The position numbers and the translations under genes were made by a program. A DNA stretch of 64,000 bases, taken from Azospirillum soli (GTDB taxonomy: Bacteria > Pseudomonadota > Alphaproteobacteria > Azospirillales > Azospirillaceae). The notes below the pieces were generated by a model. The model was not told where the DNA came from and ran no database searches. It saw only the letters and a list, made by a program, of their open reading frames with translations. This document shows, one piece after another, positions 1-6,884 of this stretch. Position 1 is the first letter of the stretch, and every line of letters starts with the position of its first letter. The stretch spans positions 310,001 to 374,000 of the forward strand of contig NZ_JAGINQ010000004.1 in assembly GCF_017876165.1 (NCBI RefSeq). Direction: 5' to 3'.

Positions 1-309
1 GCCGGCAACTTCATGGAGCCGTCGTCCATCGTTCTGATCATGGCGCCGATCCTGTTCCCGGTGGCGATCAAGCTCGGCGTCGACCCGGTGCACTTCGGCA
101 TCATGATGGTGGTGAACATGGAGATCGGCATGTGCCACCCGCCGGTCGGACTGAACCTCTACGTCGCCTCGGGCATCACCAAGATGGGCATCACCGAACT
201 GACCGTGGCCGTCTGGCCGTGGCTGCTGGCGATGCTGGGCTTCCTGGTGCTGATCACCTACGTGCCGGCCGTCTCGCTCTGGCTGCCGCGCATGCTCGGC
301 ATGATGTAA
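1..309 (+). CDS. TRAP transporter large permease (DctM-like), C-terminal end
   Basis: The reading frame is open from the first base and stops at 307-309, so only the last 102 residues are present. They are hydrophobic, with segments typical of the DctM large subunit: an APILFPVA stretch, then HPPVGLNLYV, then a final membrane helix. TRAP systems use a periplasmic binding protein and two membrane subunits to import carboxylates and similar solutes with a sodium gradient. The substrate cannot be told from this fragment. The other TRAP genes should lie to the left of the window. A strong terminator follows 27 bases after the stop. Confidence 0.85.
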   Translation, partial: AGNFMEPSSIVLIMAPILFPVAIKLGVDPVHFGIMMVVNMEIGMCHPPVGLNLYVASGITKMGITELTVAVWPWLLAMLGFLVLITYVPAVSLWLPRMLGMM

Positions 310-335
310 CCGTCCGCGCCCCTTCAAGCGTCGAG

Positions 336-367
336 AACCCCCTTCCGCCCGGCGGAAGGGGGTTTTT
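336..367 (+). terminator. Rho-independent terminator after the TRAP permease
   Basis: A perfect 14-base stem pairs 336-349 with 351-364 and is followed by a T run at 363-367. In practice the loop opens to about 4 bases. It closes the TRAP operon and separates it from the small secreted-protein cluster. Confidence 0.85.
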
Positions 368-397
368 CGTTTTCGGCGCCCGGCTTCGGCGCCCGAC

Positions 398-440
398 TGT
401 GGCCCAGGCCACAGCGGCCGGCCGGGCCCCGGCCTATTCT
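398..440 (+). promoter_or_regulatory. Putative CRP/FNR-like palindrome plus -10 upstream of the first curlin-like gene
   Basis: Positions 398-413 form a perfect 16-base palindrome, TGTGGCCCAGGCCACA, which resembles the TGTGA-N6-TCACA plan of CRP/FNR sites. A -10-like TATTCT lies at 435-440, so the palindrome would centre near -41.5, the class II activator position. The same layout recurs at 1702-1745. The regulator is not identified; this is inferred from sequence. Confidence 0.45.
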
Positions 441-503
441 CCGGTCATCGACGCCGCCGCGGCGAACGCCCGGCCACCCCACCTTCCGGAGGAGAACCGA
501 CCC

Positions 504-983
504 ATGCGCCGCCTGACCCTGATCTCCGTCGCCGCCGCCACCCTGCTCGCAGCACCCGCCTTCACCACTTCGGCCTTCGCTTACGACCTGAAGACCGGCG
601 GCGTGCCGGTCGGCGCCCACATGCCCATGGGCATGGCGATGCCGGGCCACCCCATGATGGGCAGCCCCCTGATGGGCGGCGCGAACACCAACGTCGGCGT
701 CGCGACCAACACCGCCGCCGGCATCGGCAACAAGGCCCAGCAGCAGGTGATCGGCATCCAGCAGGGTTCCGGCTTCGGCAATCCGCTGGTCAACACCAAC
801 GTCGGCGTAGCGACCAACGTCGCCGCCGGCATCGGCAACAAGGCGCAGCAGAGCGTCACCGGAGTGACCTTCGGCTTCGGCCGGGGTGGCCTGATGGACA
901 CCAACGTCGGCGTGAACACCAACGTGGCCGCCGGCCTCGGCAACTTCGCCGGCCAGAGCGTGTTCGGTCTGCAAGCCCGCTAA
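504..983 (+). CDS. Exported protein with three curlin-like repeats and a Met-rich segment
   Basis: This 159-residue protein starts at 504 behind a GGAGGAG ribosome site at 488-494. Longer upstream frames have no such site. Residues 1-28 look like a Sec signal peptide ending near AFA. A Met/Gly/Pro-rich stretch follows (about 38-60). Then come three repeats of the form TNVGVxTNxAAGxGNxAxQ at about residues 63, 98 and 133. The GxGNxAxQ core resembles the curlin repeat of functional amyloids such as CsgA. I infer a surface or matrix fibre protein. A metal-binding role for the Met-rich part is possible but weaker. No csg secretion genes are visible nearby. It is related in design to the protein at 1778-2491. 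Confidence 0.7.
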   Translation: MRRLTLISVAAATLLAAPAFTTSAFAYDLKTGGVPVGAHMPMGMAMPGHPMMGSPLMGGANTNVGVATNTAAGIGNKAQQQVIGIQQGSGFGNPLVNTNVGVATNVAAGIGNKAQQSVTGVTFGFGRGGLMDTNVGVNTNVAAGLGNFAGQSVFGLQAR

Positions 984-989
984 ACCGAT

Positions 990-1034
990 GGGCGCCGCCG
1001 GCCGCCTTGCTCCCCAACTGGCGGCGCCCCTTTT
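990..1034 (+). terminator. Terminator or attenuator between small secreted-protein genes
   Basis: A 10-base perfect stem, 990-999 with 1020-1029, encloses a 20-base loop and is followed by CTTTT. It begins 7 bases after the curlin-like stop codon, so it may limit read-through into the gene at 1062. Confidence 0.6.
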
Positions 1035-1061
1035 CGCGACCCTCATTGGAGGCGTTTCGCC

Positions 1062-1412
1062 ATGCTCCGCATCCCGCTCCTGGCCGCTGGCCCTACCCTC
1101 GCCGTGCTGCTCCTGACCGGCCTTCCCGTTACCGCCGGCGCCGAGAACCTCGCCTGCCAGACGGTCAACGGCAAGACGGTGTGCAGCCGGGGCCAGGGCA
1201 CGCTGTCCTGCCAGACGGTCAACGACAAGACCACCTGCATGACCGGGCCGGGCGTGCTGACCTGCGAAACCATCAACGGCAACACCACCTGCCGCCGTGG
1301 CGCTCCCCCGCAGGATCTGAAACCCCTGCCCATGCCGCCGCTTCACCCGCAGACCCACCCGATACCCGACACCCCGTTCGGCCGCAGCTTCCCCTTCGAG
1401 GAAGAGGTGTGA
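1062..1412 (+). CDS. Exported protein with three 18-residue Cys-pair repeats
   Basis: This is a 116-residue protein with a signal peptide of about 26 residues ending AGA. It starts behind GGAGG at 1047-1051. The mature part opens with three back-to-back 18-residue repeats. Each has two cysteines separated by eight residues in the pattern CQTVNGKTVC, CQTVNDKTTC and CETINGNTTC. A Pro/His-rich tail and an acidic C-terminus follow. I do not recognise the family. The six regularly placed cysteines suggest one disulfide per repeat in the periplasm or outside the cell, or metal binding; both are inference. It lies between two curlin-like genes on the same strand and may share their function. Confidence 0.65.
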   Translation: MLRIPLLAAGPTLAVLLLTGLPVTAGAENLACQTVNGKTVCSRGQGTLSCQTVNDKTTCMTGPGVLTCETINGNTTCRRGAPPQDLKPLPMPPLHPQTHPIPDTPFGRSFPFEEEV

Positions 1413-1473
1413 CCGTCTCGCCAGCCGAGCAGAACCGCCGAGCAGAACCGCCGAGCAAAGCCAAGGACCCGCC

Positions 1474-1689
1474 ATGTGCCTTCCCGATGATCTGGACAGC
1501 ATCGTCCGCGAGCGTCTCGCCCGGTTCGGGCTGCTCGACCGCGCCTACGTCAAGGTGGTGACCCGCCGGGGACGGACCACCTACATCGCCTATGGCGCGG
1601 ACGGAACGCTGCTGTGGCGTTTCCGGACCCGTGAACTGGCCGAGGCCAAGTTGCACCAGCAAAGCCTCCGCGCACTCAGCGTCCACTGA
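1474..1689 (+). CDS. Small hypothetical protein (71 aa)
   Basis: A 71-residue, basic, soluble protein with no signal peptide. It starts at the ATG at 1474; the ribosome site is weak, with AAGGA at 1462-1466 eight bases before the ATG. The C-terminal half reads like a compact alpha/beta domain (TTYIAYGADGTLLWRF then a helix with RELAEAKLHQQ). I do not recognise a family. It lies on the same strand as the flanking secreted-protein genes with a 61-base gap upstream and 88 bases downstream. Codon choice (strong third-position G/C) supports real coding. Confidence 0.5.
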   Translation: MCLPDDLDSIVRERLARFGLLDRAYVKVVTRRGRTTYIAYGADGTLLWRFRTRELAEAKLHQQSLRALSVH

Positions 1690-1701
1690 TGTGGCACCGC
1701 C

Positions 1702-1745
1702 TGTGGTCCGCCTCACAGCGGGCCGCCCCATCCCTCCCCTAGGAT
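1702..1745 (+). promoter_or_regulatory. Putative CRP/FNR-like site plus -10 upstream of the second curlin-like gene
   Basis: An imperfect 16-base palindrome (TGTGGTCCGCCTCACA, 1702-1717) is followed by a GC-rich spacer and a TAGGAT -10-like element at 1740-1745. Palindrome, flanking GCGG and spacing match the site at 398-440 to within one base. This suggests that both curlin-like genes answer to the same activator. Confidence 0.45.
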
Positions 1746-1777
1746 CGTGACCACAAGGCTGAACCCAGGAGACCGCC

Positions 1778-2491
1778 ATGATCCGCACCGTCCTGCTTTC
1801 CGGGCTGGCCGCCCTCACCCTGGCGACCGGAACCGCCGCCGCGCAGGACGGGGGCGGCACCGTCGTCGATCCGCGCATGGGGGCCATGGTCGGGATGTCC
1901 ATGGGCATGGGGATGGGCATGCCGCCCCTGATGCCACGCCAGCCGGTCTTCGTGAACGCGGCCAAGCGCGGCGCTCCTCCGGGCGCGCTGGTCACCAACC
2001 CCGGCGTCAGCCGCAAGGCGGTCCACCAGGAGGCCATCACCAAGGTCCGTGGCGACGCGGGTTTCCTGGCCGGCTTCAACAAGGGCCAGCCGCTGGCGGC
2101 GAGCCGTCAGAAGCCGGTCGAGCCCTTCGTGCCGAACTTCACCTTCATCGACGCGCCGTTCATCGTGAACAACCTGAACAGCACGCTGGCGTTGACCTTC
2201 GGCGACAACAACGTGTCCGGCCAGGGCTTCCCCCAGGAAGGTGGCATCCCGGTGGAGGGCGGCGGCGCCGGGCATCCCGCGCCCCATCCCACCCCGGCTC
2301 CCGCCACTCCCCCGGCCGGGGAGATCGACCCGGTGCTGTCCAACTTCGGCCCCCTGCCGCACCTGCCGACCGCGCTGGCGACCGGTGGGGTGCAGTTCAA
2401 CAACGTCGGCACCGCCGTCAACGTCGCCTCCGGCCAGGGCAACGTCGCCCTTCAGCAGGTCACCGCCGTGCAGAAGACCGGCAAGCGGTAA
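1778..2491 (+). CDS. Exported protein with curlin-like C-terminal repeat and Met-rich N-terminus
   Basis: A 237-residue protein with a clear signal peptide (residues 1-22, ending AAA). A Met/Gly run follows at about residues 30-50. The middle region (50-150) has no recognised domain. A Gly/Pro/Ala-rich linker (about 150-180) leads to a C-terminal NNVGTAVNVASGQGNVALQQ segment that matches the repeat core of the protein at 504-983. The common plan (signal, Met-rich tract, GxGNxAxQ repeat) makes the two look like partners or diverged paralogues in one extracellular structure. No enzyme motif is visible. The gene ends just before a very large inverted repeat that probably terminates transcription from both sides. 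Confidence 0.65.
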   Translation: MIRTVLLSGLAALTLATGTAAAQDGGGTVVDPRMGAMVGMSMGMGMGMPPLMPRQPVFVNAAKRGAPPGALVTNPGVSRKAVHQEAITKVRGDAGFLAGFNKGQPLAASRQKPVEPFVPNFTFIDAPFIVNNLNSTLALTFGDNNVSGQGFPQEGGIPVEGGGAGHPAPHPTPAPATPPAGEIDPVLSNFGPLPHLPTALATGGVQFNNVGTAVNVASGQGNVALQQVTAVQKTGKR

Positions 2492-2502
2492 GGTCCGGCA
2501 AA

Positions 2503-2601
2503 CGGGCCCCCATCCCAACCTTCCCCCACCTGACGGCGGGGGACGGAGCAAAAAAAGCCCTCCCCCGCCGTCAGGTGGGGGAGGGTTTGGGTGGGGGCCC
2601 G
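2503..2601. terminator. Long inverted repeat acting as bidirectional terminator
   Basis: Roughly 40-base arms (2503-2542 and 2562-2601) are largely complementary and surround an A-rich loop (run of seven A at 2550-2556). It sits between convergent stops at 2491 and 2612. The arms are pyrimidine-rich on one side and purine-rich on the other, like dispersed repeats seen between genes in GC-rich proteobacteria. It could stop transcription in both directions. Confidence 0.7.
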
Positions 2602-2611
2602 TCGCTGAGAC

Positions 2612-5248
2612 TTATGCCACCGCCGGCTGACGCTGTTCCGTCTGCTGCGGCTGCACCTGCGGAACGGTCCGCTCCACCGGGCGCGGAGCCCGCGCCGGCA
2701 GCATGTCACCAATCGCGAAACCAACCGCCATCAGGTTCGGCACGGCCATCGCGGCCAGCAGGATCGACCACAGCTCCAGCGACAGGGTGCCCAGCGGGTT
2801 GACCAGGGCCGCCGTGGCGGACGCCGCGACCAGGGCGGCCGACAGATAGGCTTCCGGCTTGGCGCAGAACCGGCTGGGAGCCCGCTTGCCGCCCTTGGCC
2901 GTCACCCGGAAGGCGTCCCGCTTGCGCACCACGCCGCGCAGCGCGGCGAGCGCCACCGTGGTGGACAGCGCCATGCCCACGGCGCAGGCCCCGAAGCTCT
3001 CCTTCCACGAGTTGCCCGAGGCGTAGCGCGAGGCCAGCAGGCTCGACCCGGCGCGCAGGACCAGGGCACCCAACACGGCAGCGGTCGCTTCCACCGGCGG
3101 CAGATGCAGCGGCAGCACCAGCGAGGCGAAGGTCCAGGTCACCGCAGCACCGGCGGCCAGCAGGCCCACCGCGTCCGACCACCAGCGCGCCCAGTTGGTC
3201 AGGTAGCCGACCTTCTGCGCCACGCTCAGCTCAGCGGCACCCGGCAGGAACTTCCGCCAGTGGGCGCGCAGGATCTGGGTGGAACCGAACACCCACCGGT
3301 CACGCTGCTTGCGGAACTGCATGAAGTTGTCCGGAGCCAGGCCCTCGCCCAGCCGCTCGTCCGTGTAGGCGGCGCGGTAGCCGGCCGACAGGATGCGGAT
3401 GCCAAGCTCGGTATCCTCGCAGATGCCCTCTTCCGACCAGCCGCCGACCTGCTCCATGGCGGAGCGGCGCAGCATGATCATCGTGCCGTGGCAGACGAAG
3501 GCTTGGGTGGTCAGACCCTCCTGCATGCCGACGTCGAAGAAGGGACGATACTCGGCGGTCATCGCGGCCTTCAGCGGGGTCTCGTGGCCGTCGCGGTGCT
3601 CCTGCGGGGCCTGCACGATGCCGACCGAGGGGTCCGCGAAGGTCGGGGCCAGCTTCTTCAGCCAGTCCGGCGACACGGTGTAGTCGGCGTCCAGAACCGC
3701 GACGATCTCGGCCGCCGGATCCGTGTGCCGCAGCGCCGCGTTCAGCGCGCCGGCCTTGAAGCCGCTGATCTTCTTGTACCAGTGGAACTTGAACTTCGGT
3801 CCCAGCTCGGCGCACAGCTCCTCGACCGGCCGCACCAGCGCCTCGTCCTCGGTGTTGTTGATGAGGACGACGACCTCGTAGTTTGGGTAGTCGAGCCGGG
3901 CCAGCGAGGACAGCGTGGCGCCCAGCACCTCCGGCTGCTCGCGGCAGGCGGCGACGTGGATGGAGACCATCGGCTGGTGATCGGGCACCTCCGGCCTGCG
4001 CGGCAGCAGGGCCGGCGCCCGGCCGGTGAGCAGCCGCCGCACCACCTCCGTCAGGTCGGCGAAGGCCACGCCCATCATCAGCGCGCCGAGCAGGAAGGCC
4101 GAACCCCAGGTCGTCGCGGCGCCGAAGGTGAAGTACTCACCATACGCCCCGGCCACGGCCGACCCGACACCGAAACCGATAATGTTCGCGCCCACCGACG
4201 CGGCCAGCGCGTAGCGCAGACCCGTCCGCCGCCGCAGCGCGGCGAAGGCCGACAGCGCCAGCCCCAGGCCCAGCGCCACGCCGGCACCGACCCGATCCCC
4301 ATAGGGGGCCGGCACGGCGCCCGCCAGCGGCCATTTCGGCGCGCGGTCGGCGTCCAGCATGCCCCAGGTCGGACCGGGCGAGCCTTCGATGGTGGACTTC
4401 CAGATGCCGTCGAACGCCTCGACCACATTGTAGTCGATGCCCAGCATCCCGGCCTCGGCCGCGAAGTTCCGCACCACCGAGGCCTGCGCCTCCGGCGACG
4501 GGAAGGCGTCGTGGAAGTTCTCGCCGCCCGACGGCCAGCCCACCTCGCCGACGAACAGCTGCTTGCCGGGGTGCGTCTTCCGCACGGTGTCCAGCCGGTC
4601 GCGGATCCAGGTCAGCGCCTTGTCGGCCGGCACGCCTTCCCAGTAGGGCAGGACGTGCACGCCCATGTAGTCGGACGCCTTCACCGTCTCCTTGGCCTTC
4701 ACGATCTCCGACCACACGTCGGCGGTGCCGACCTTGATGTGGCGGGGAACGGCGGCGCGCACGCGCTTGACGTAGCCGGCCAGCTCCTCGTCGGTCAGCT
4801 CGGCACGCAGCAGCGTCTCGTTGCCGACGACGATGCGGGTGATGCCCCGCACGGTCTTGGCCATCACGATGGCGCGGGCGACTTCCTGCTCGTTCCGGGC
4901 CTTGTCGTCGCTGAGCCAGATGCCCAGCGAGACGTCCAGGCCGTGCTTGGCCGCGATGGCCGGCACCTGCCCTTGCGAACCCAGCGTGGAGTAGGTGCGC
5001 ACGCCGTCGGCGAAGCCGGCGATGGCGATCATATCCTTTTCAAGCTCGGCGCGCGGGACGACCGGTGATTCGTTCGGGTCGTAGGTCCGGCCCGACGGCG
5101 AATAGGACACGGACTCGATGCGCCCCGGCTCCGCCTCCACGGGCGTCGGCGCGTTGCGCCAGGACCAGAAGGACGCGTGGCCGGCGGTCACGGCCAGCAT
5201 GGCGGCGGCGACCGCCGCAGACCGCATCGAACGCTTCGGGTTGCTCAT
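2612..5248 (-). CDS. GH17-like domain fused to GT2 glycosyltransferase, NdvB/NdvC-type beta-glucan synthase
   Basis: An 878-residue membrane enzyme. I chose the ATG at 5248 because it opens a signal-anchor-like segment; a start at 5314 would add an unlikely 22-residue leader. Residues about 30-310 resemble GH17 glucanases, with VGNE (E144) and EVGWPS (E235) as the acid/nucleophile pair. Several membrane helices precede a GT2 domain (about 425-660) with DAD (520-522), ED (611-612) and QRDRW (648-652), the processive-synthase signature. More helices follow. This layout is known from rhizobial beta-1,3/1,6 cyclic glucan synthases, where the GH17-like part acts as a transglycosidase. The expected product is an osmoregulated periplasmic or exported beta-glucan. 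It is transcribed alone. Confidence 0.85.
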   Translation of the reverse strand: MSNPKRSMRSAAVAAAMLAVTAGHASFWSWRNAPTPVEAEPGRIESVSYSPSGRTYDPNESPVVPRAELEKDMIAIAGFADGVRTYSTLGSQGQVPAIAAKHGLDVSLGIWLSDDKARNEQEVARAIVMAKTVRGITRIVVGNETLLRAELTDEELAGYVKRVRAAVPRHIKVGTADVWSEIVKAKETVKASDYMGVHVLPYWEGVPADKALTWIRDRLDTVRKTHPGKQLFVGEVGWPSGGENFHDAFPSPEAQASVVRNFAAEAGMLGIDYNVVEAFDGIWKSTIEGSPGPTWGMLDADRAPKWPLAGAVPAPYGDRVGAGVALGLGLALSAFAALRRRTGLRYALAASVGANIIGFGVGSAVAGAYGEYFTFGAATTWGSAFLLGALMMGVAFADLTEVVRRLLTGRAPALLPRRPEVPDHQPMVSIHVAACREQPEVLGATLSSLARLDYPNYEVVVLINNTEDEALVRPVEELCAELGPKFKFHWYKKISGFKAGALNAALRHTDPAAEIVAVLDADYTVSPDWLKKLAPTFADPSVGIVQAPQEHRDGHETPLKAAMTAEYRPFFDVGMQEGLTTQAFVCHGTMIMLRRSAMEQVGGWSEEGICEDTELGIRILSAGYRAAYTDERLGEGLAPDNFMQFRKQRDRWVFGSTQILRAHWRKFLPGAAELSVAQKVGYLTNWARWWSDAVGLLAAGAAVTWTFASLVLPLHLPPVEATAAVLGALVLRAGSSLLASRYASGNSWKESFGACAVGMALSTTVALAALRGVVRKRDAFRVTAKGGKRAPSRFCAKPEAYLSAALVAASATAALVNPLGTLSLELWSILLAAMAVPNLMAVGFAIGDMLPARAPRPVERTVPQVQPQQTEQRQPAVA

Positions 5249-5367
5249 GTGGGGATATTCGCAAGCCTGGAAGGAAGGTGGCGAGCGCCACCGGACACAA
5301 CGACGAACGTGCACCGCAAAAAACTATTCCCGCCCCCCTTCCAGATTTTTTGTCCTGCATTTTGCCG

Positions 5368-5392
5368 GGAACGCGGCCCTGTTCCTCCTGTT
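5368..5392 (+). promoter_or_regulatory. Possible EcfG-type (general stress) promoter
   Basis: GGAAC at 5368-5372, a 16-base spacer, then TGTT at 5389-5392 fit the alphaproteobacterial EcfG consensus GGAAC-N16/17-CGTT with one mismatch. It lies about 35 bases before the ATG at 5427. Small charged proteins are common EcfG targets, but this is a by-eye match. Confidence 0.35.
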
Positions 5393-5426
5393 GGCTGAAC
5401 CGACCCTGACGACCGGAGAAGCCCGC

Positions 5427-5675
5427 ATGAGCGACAAGAAAGTCGATGTGGAGGCCCTGGAGGAGACGATGGAGGAGGTGGTCGAGACCCTCGACCTCGC
5501 CGAACAGGCGGCCGAATTCGCCGAATCCAGGAACCCCGACCCCGACGACCGCGCCCGCGCCCGTGCCGTCCGCAAGCAGGCCGAGGCCATGCTGGACGCC
5601 GCCGAGCAGGCCGACGACGACGCGCCGGAGCGCCCCACCCCCGACACGTCCCGCCCCAACGGACTTCTGCACTGA
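5427..5675 (+). CDS. Small acidic helical protein (82 aa)
   Basis: An 82-residue protein, rich in Glu, Asp and Ala, starting at 5427 behind GGAGAAG. Residues 8-60 look like a continuous amphipathic helix or coiled coil (repeated EExxE and AEQA patterns). The C-terminus is Pro-rich and disordered. No family is recognised. It is followed after 15 bases by a second small charged gene, so the two probably form an operon. A possible stress-type promoter precedes it. A role in stress tolerance is a guess based on composition. Confidence 0.55.
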   Translation: MSDKKVDVEALEETMEEVVETLDLAEQAAEFAESRNPDPDDRARARAVRKQAEAMLDAAEQADDDAPERPTPDTSRPNGLLH

Positions 5676-5690
5676 GGAAAGGAGCACCCC

Positions 5691-5897
5691 ATGGCCAGCA
5701 AGCACGAGCAGAGCCAGGAGCACAAGAAGGCCCACGACCTCGCCGAAAAGGCCATCGACAAGGCTGCCGAAGGCGACCTGAAGGGCGCGAAGAAGCTGGC
5801 CGATCAGGCCCGCGACATCGACCCCAAGATCGACGACGAAATGGCCCGCGAGGTCGAGAACGACCGCCGCAAGGCCGAGAACTTCAAGAGGAAATAA
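5691..5897 (+). CDS. Small highly charged protein (68 aa)
   Basis: A 68-residue protein made almost entirely of Lys, Glu, Asp, Ala and Arg, starting behind AAAGGAGCA. It should be helical throughout, with the sequence AEKAIDKAAEGDLKGAKKLADQ suggesting a TPR-like pair of helices. It has no signal peptide and no membrane segment. The gene follows the acidic 82-residue gene by 15 bases. Together they look like a small stress operon, but no function can be assigned. The stop is followed at once by an inverted-repeat island. Confidence 0.55.
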   Translation: MASKHEQSQEHKKAHDLAEKAIDKAAEGDLKGAKKLADQARDIDPKIDDEMAREVENDRRKAENFKRK

Positions 5898-5903
5898 TTA
5901 TTG

Positions 5904-6160
5904 TGACACAGATGGACACAGATAAACACGGATGGAAATGATGGGATTCAGATAGTCCCGGCACCTTTCCATCGTCATTACTGCGAAGGCTCTCAGCGGA
6001 TCTTCGATCCGCCTGACGCCGTCAGCGCTGGTGCGCCAGCGCGAGAGGCGGGAATCCAGAACAGACCAGCACCGTTATGCATAGTTTTCTGGATCCCCGC
6101 CTTCGCGGGGATGACGGTTCGTGGCGGGCTGTCTGTGTTTATCTGTGTCCATCTGTGTCA
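5904..6160. repeat. Composite inverted-repeat island with nested REP-like palindromes
   Basis: The outer arms are a perfect 26-base inverted repeat, 5904-5929 against 6135-6160, built from the TGACACAGATGG / GATAAACAC words. Inside are several palindromes, including GCGGATCTTCGATCCGC (5997-6013) and REP-like units related to TCATCCCCGCGAAGGCGGGGATCC (for example about 6090-6116). The same REP-like unit occurs at 47065-47292. No gene is seen in this gap of about 270 bases. It could act as a terminator for both flanking convergent genes. Confidence 0.75.
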
Positions 6161-6167
6161 AAAAACT

Positions 6168-6884
6168 TTATGCCCTTGCCCGATCCGGCCCCTCCATCCG
6201 GGCCTGCCCGGTCGGGCACAGGCTCACCAGCACGCAGCGGTGACAGGCCGGATCGTGGAAGGTGCAGCACCGCTGCCCGTGCAGCATCAGAACCTCGTGG
6301 TTGTCGTAGATCTGCTGCGCCGTCCAGTCCGCCGGCAACTGCGCCGCCAGGATCTTGTGCGACGGCCCGACCGCCACCTTCGGCGGGATCAACCCGGTGC
6401 GCACCGCCACCCGATGATGATGGCTGTCCACCGGCAGCGCCGGCCGCCGCAGGCTGCTGAAACACATCACCGCCGCACTGGTCTTCGGCCCTACCCCCGG
6501 CAGTTGCTCCAACCAGGCCCGCGCCTCCTCCACGGGCATCTCCGCCAAAAAATCCAGCGACAGTTCTCCCCGCAGCTCCGTGATCGCCCGTAGGATCGCC
6601 TGGATGCGCGGCGCCTTCTGCTCCGGCCAGGTCACGCCGGCAATGGCGGCCTCGACCTCCGCCGGATCGGCGTCCCTGACCGCCGCCCAATCGCTCCACC
6701 GCGCCTTCAGGGCCCGAAAGGCCGCCCCCGACGCCGCGTTCCGCGTCCGGTGCGACAGCAGCGACGAGACCAGCTCGCTCAGCGGATCGTTCGACCGGAA
6801 ATAGGCGACCGGGCAGCCGTAGACGAGGCACAGCCGGCGATGAATCTCCAGCAGCTTGGCTTCGACGGTCTCGAAAACCGTCAT
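6168..6884 (-). CDS. nth: Endonuclease III family DNA glycosylase/lyase
   Basis: A 238-residue base-excision repair enzyme. The helix-hairpin-helix LPGVGPKTSAAV sits at 128-139 and carries the lyase lysine K134. The catalytic aspartate is D153 in VDSHHHR, where classic Nth has VDTHVxR. The 4Fe-4S loop is intact: C207-x6-C214-x2-C217-x5-C223. The family removes oxidised pyrimidines and nicks the abasic site. The unusual SHHH and the SHRTRN segment in place of SAQATD point to a subfamily differing from E. coli Nth, so substrate range may differ. The start overlaps the stop of the upstream gene by four bases (ATGA), so translation is coupled. Confidence 0.85.
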   Translation of the reverse strand: MTVFETVEAKLLEIHRRLCLVYGCPVAYFRSNDPLSELVSSLLSHRTRNAASGAAFRALKARWSDWAAVRDADPAEVEAAIAGVTWPEQKAPRIQAILRAITELRGELSLDFLAEMPVEEARAWLEQLPGVGPKTSAAVMCFSSLRRPALPVDSHHHRVAVRTGLIPPKVAVGPSHKILAAQLPADWTAQQIYDNHEVLMLHGQRCCTFHDPACHRCVLVSLCPTGQARMEGPDRARA

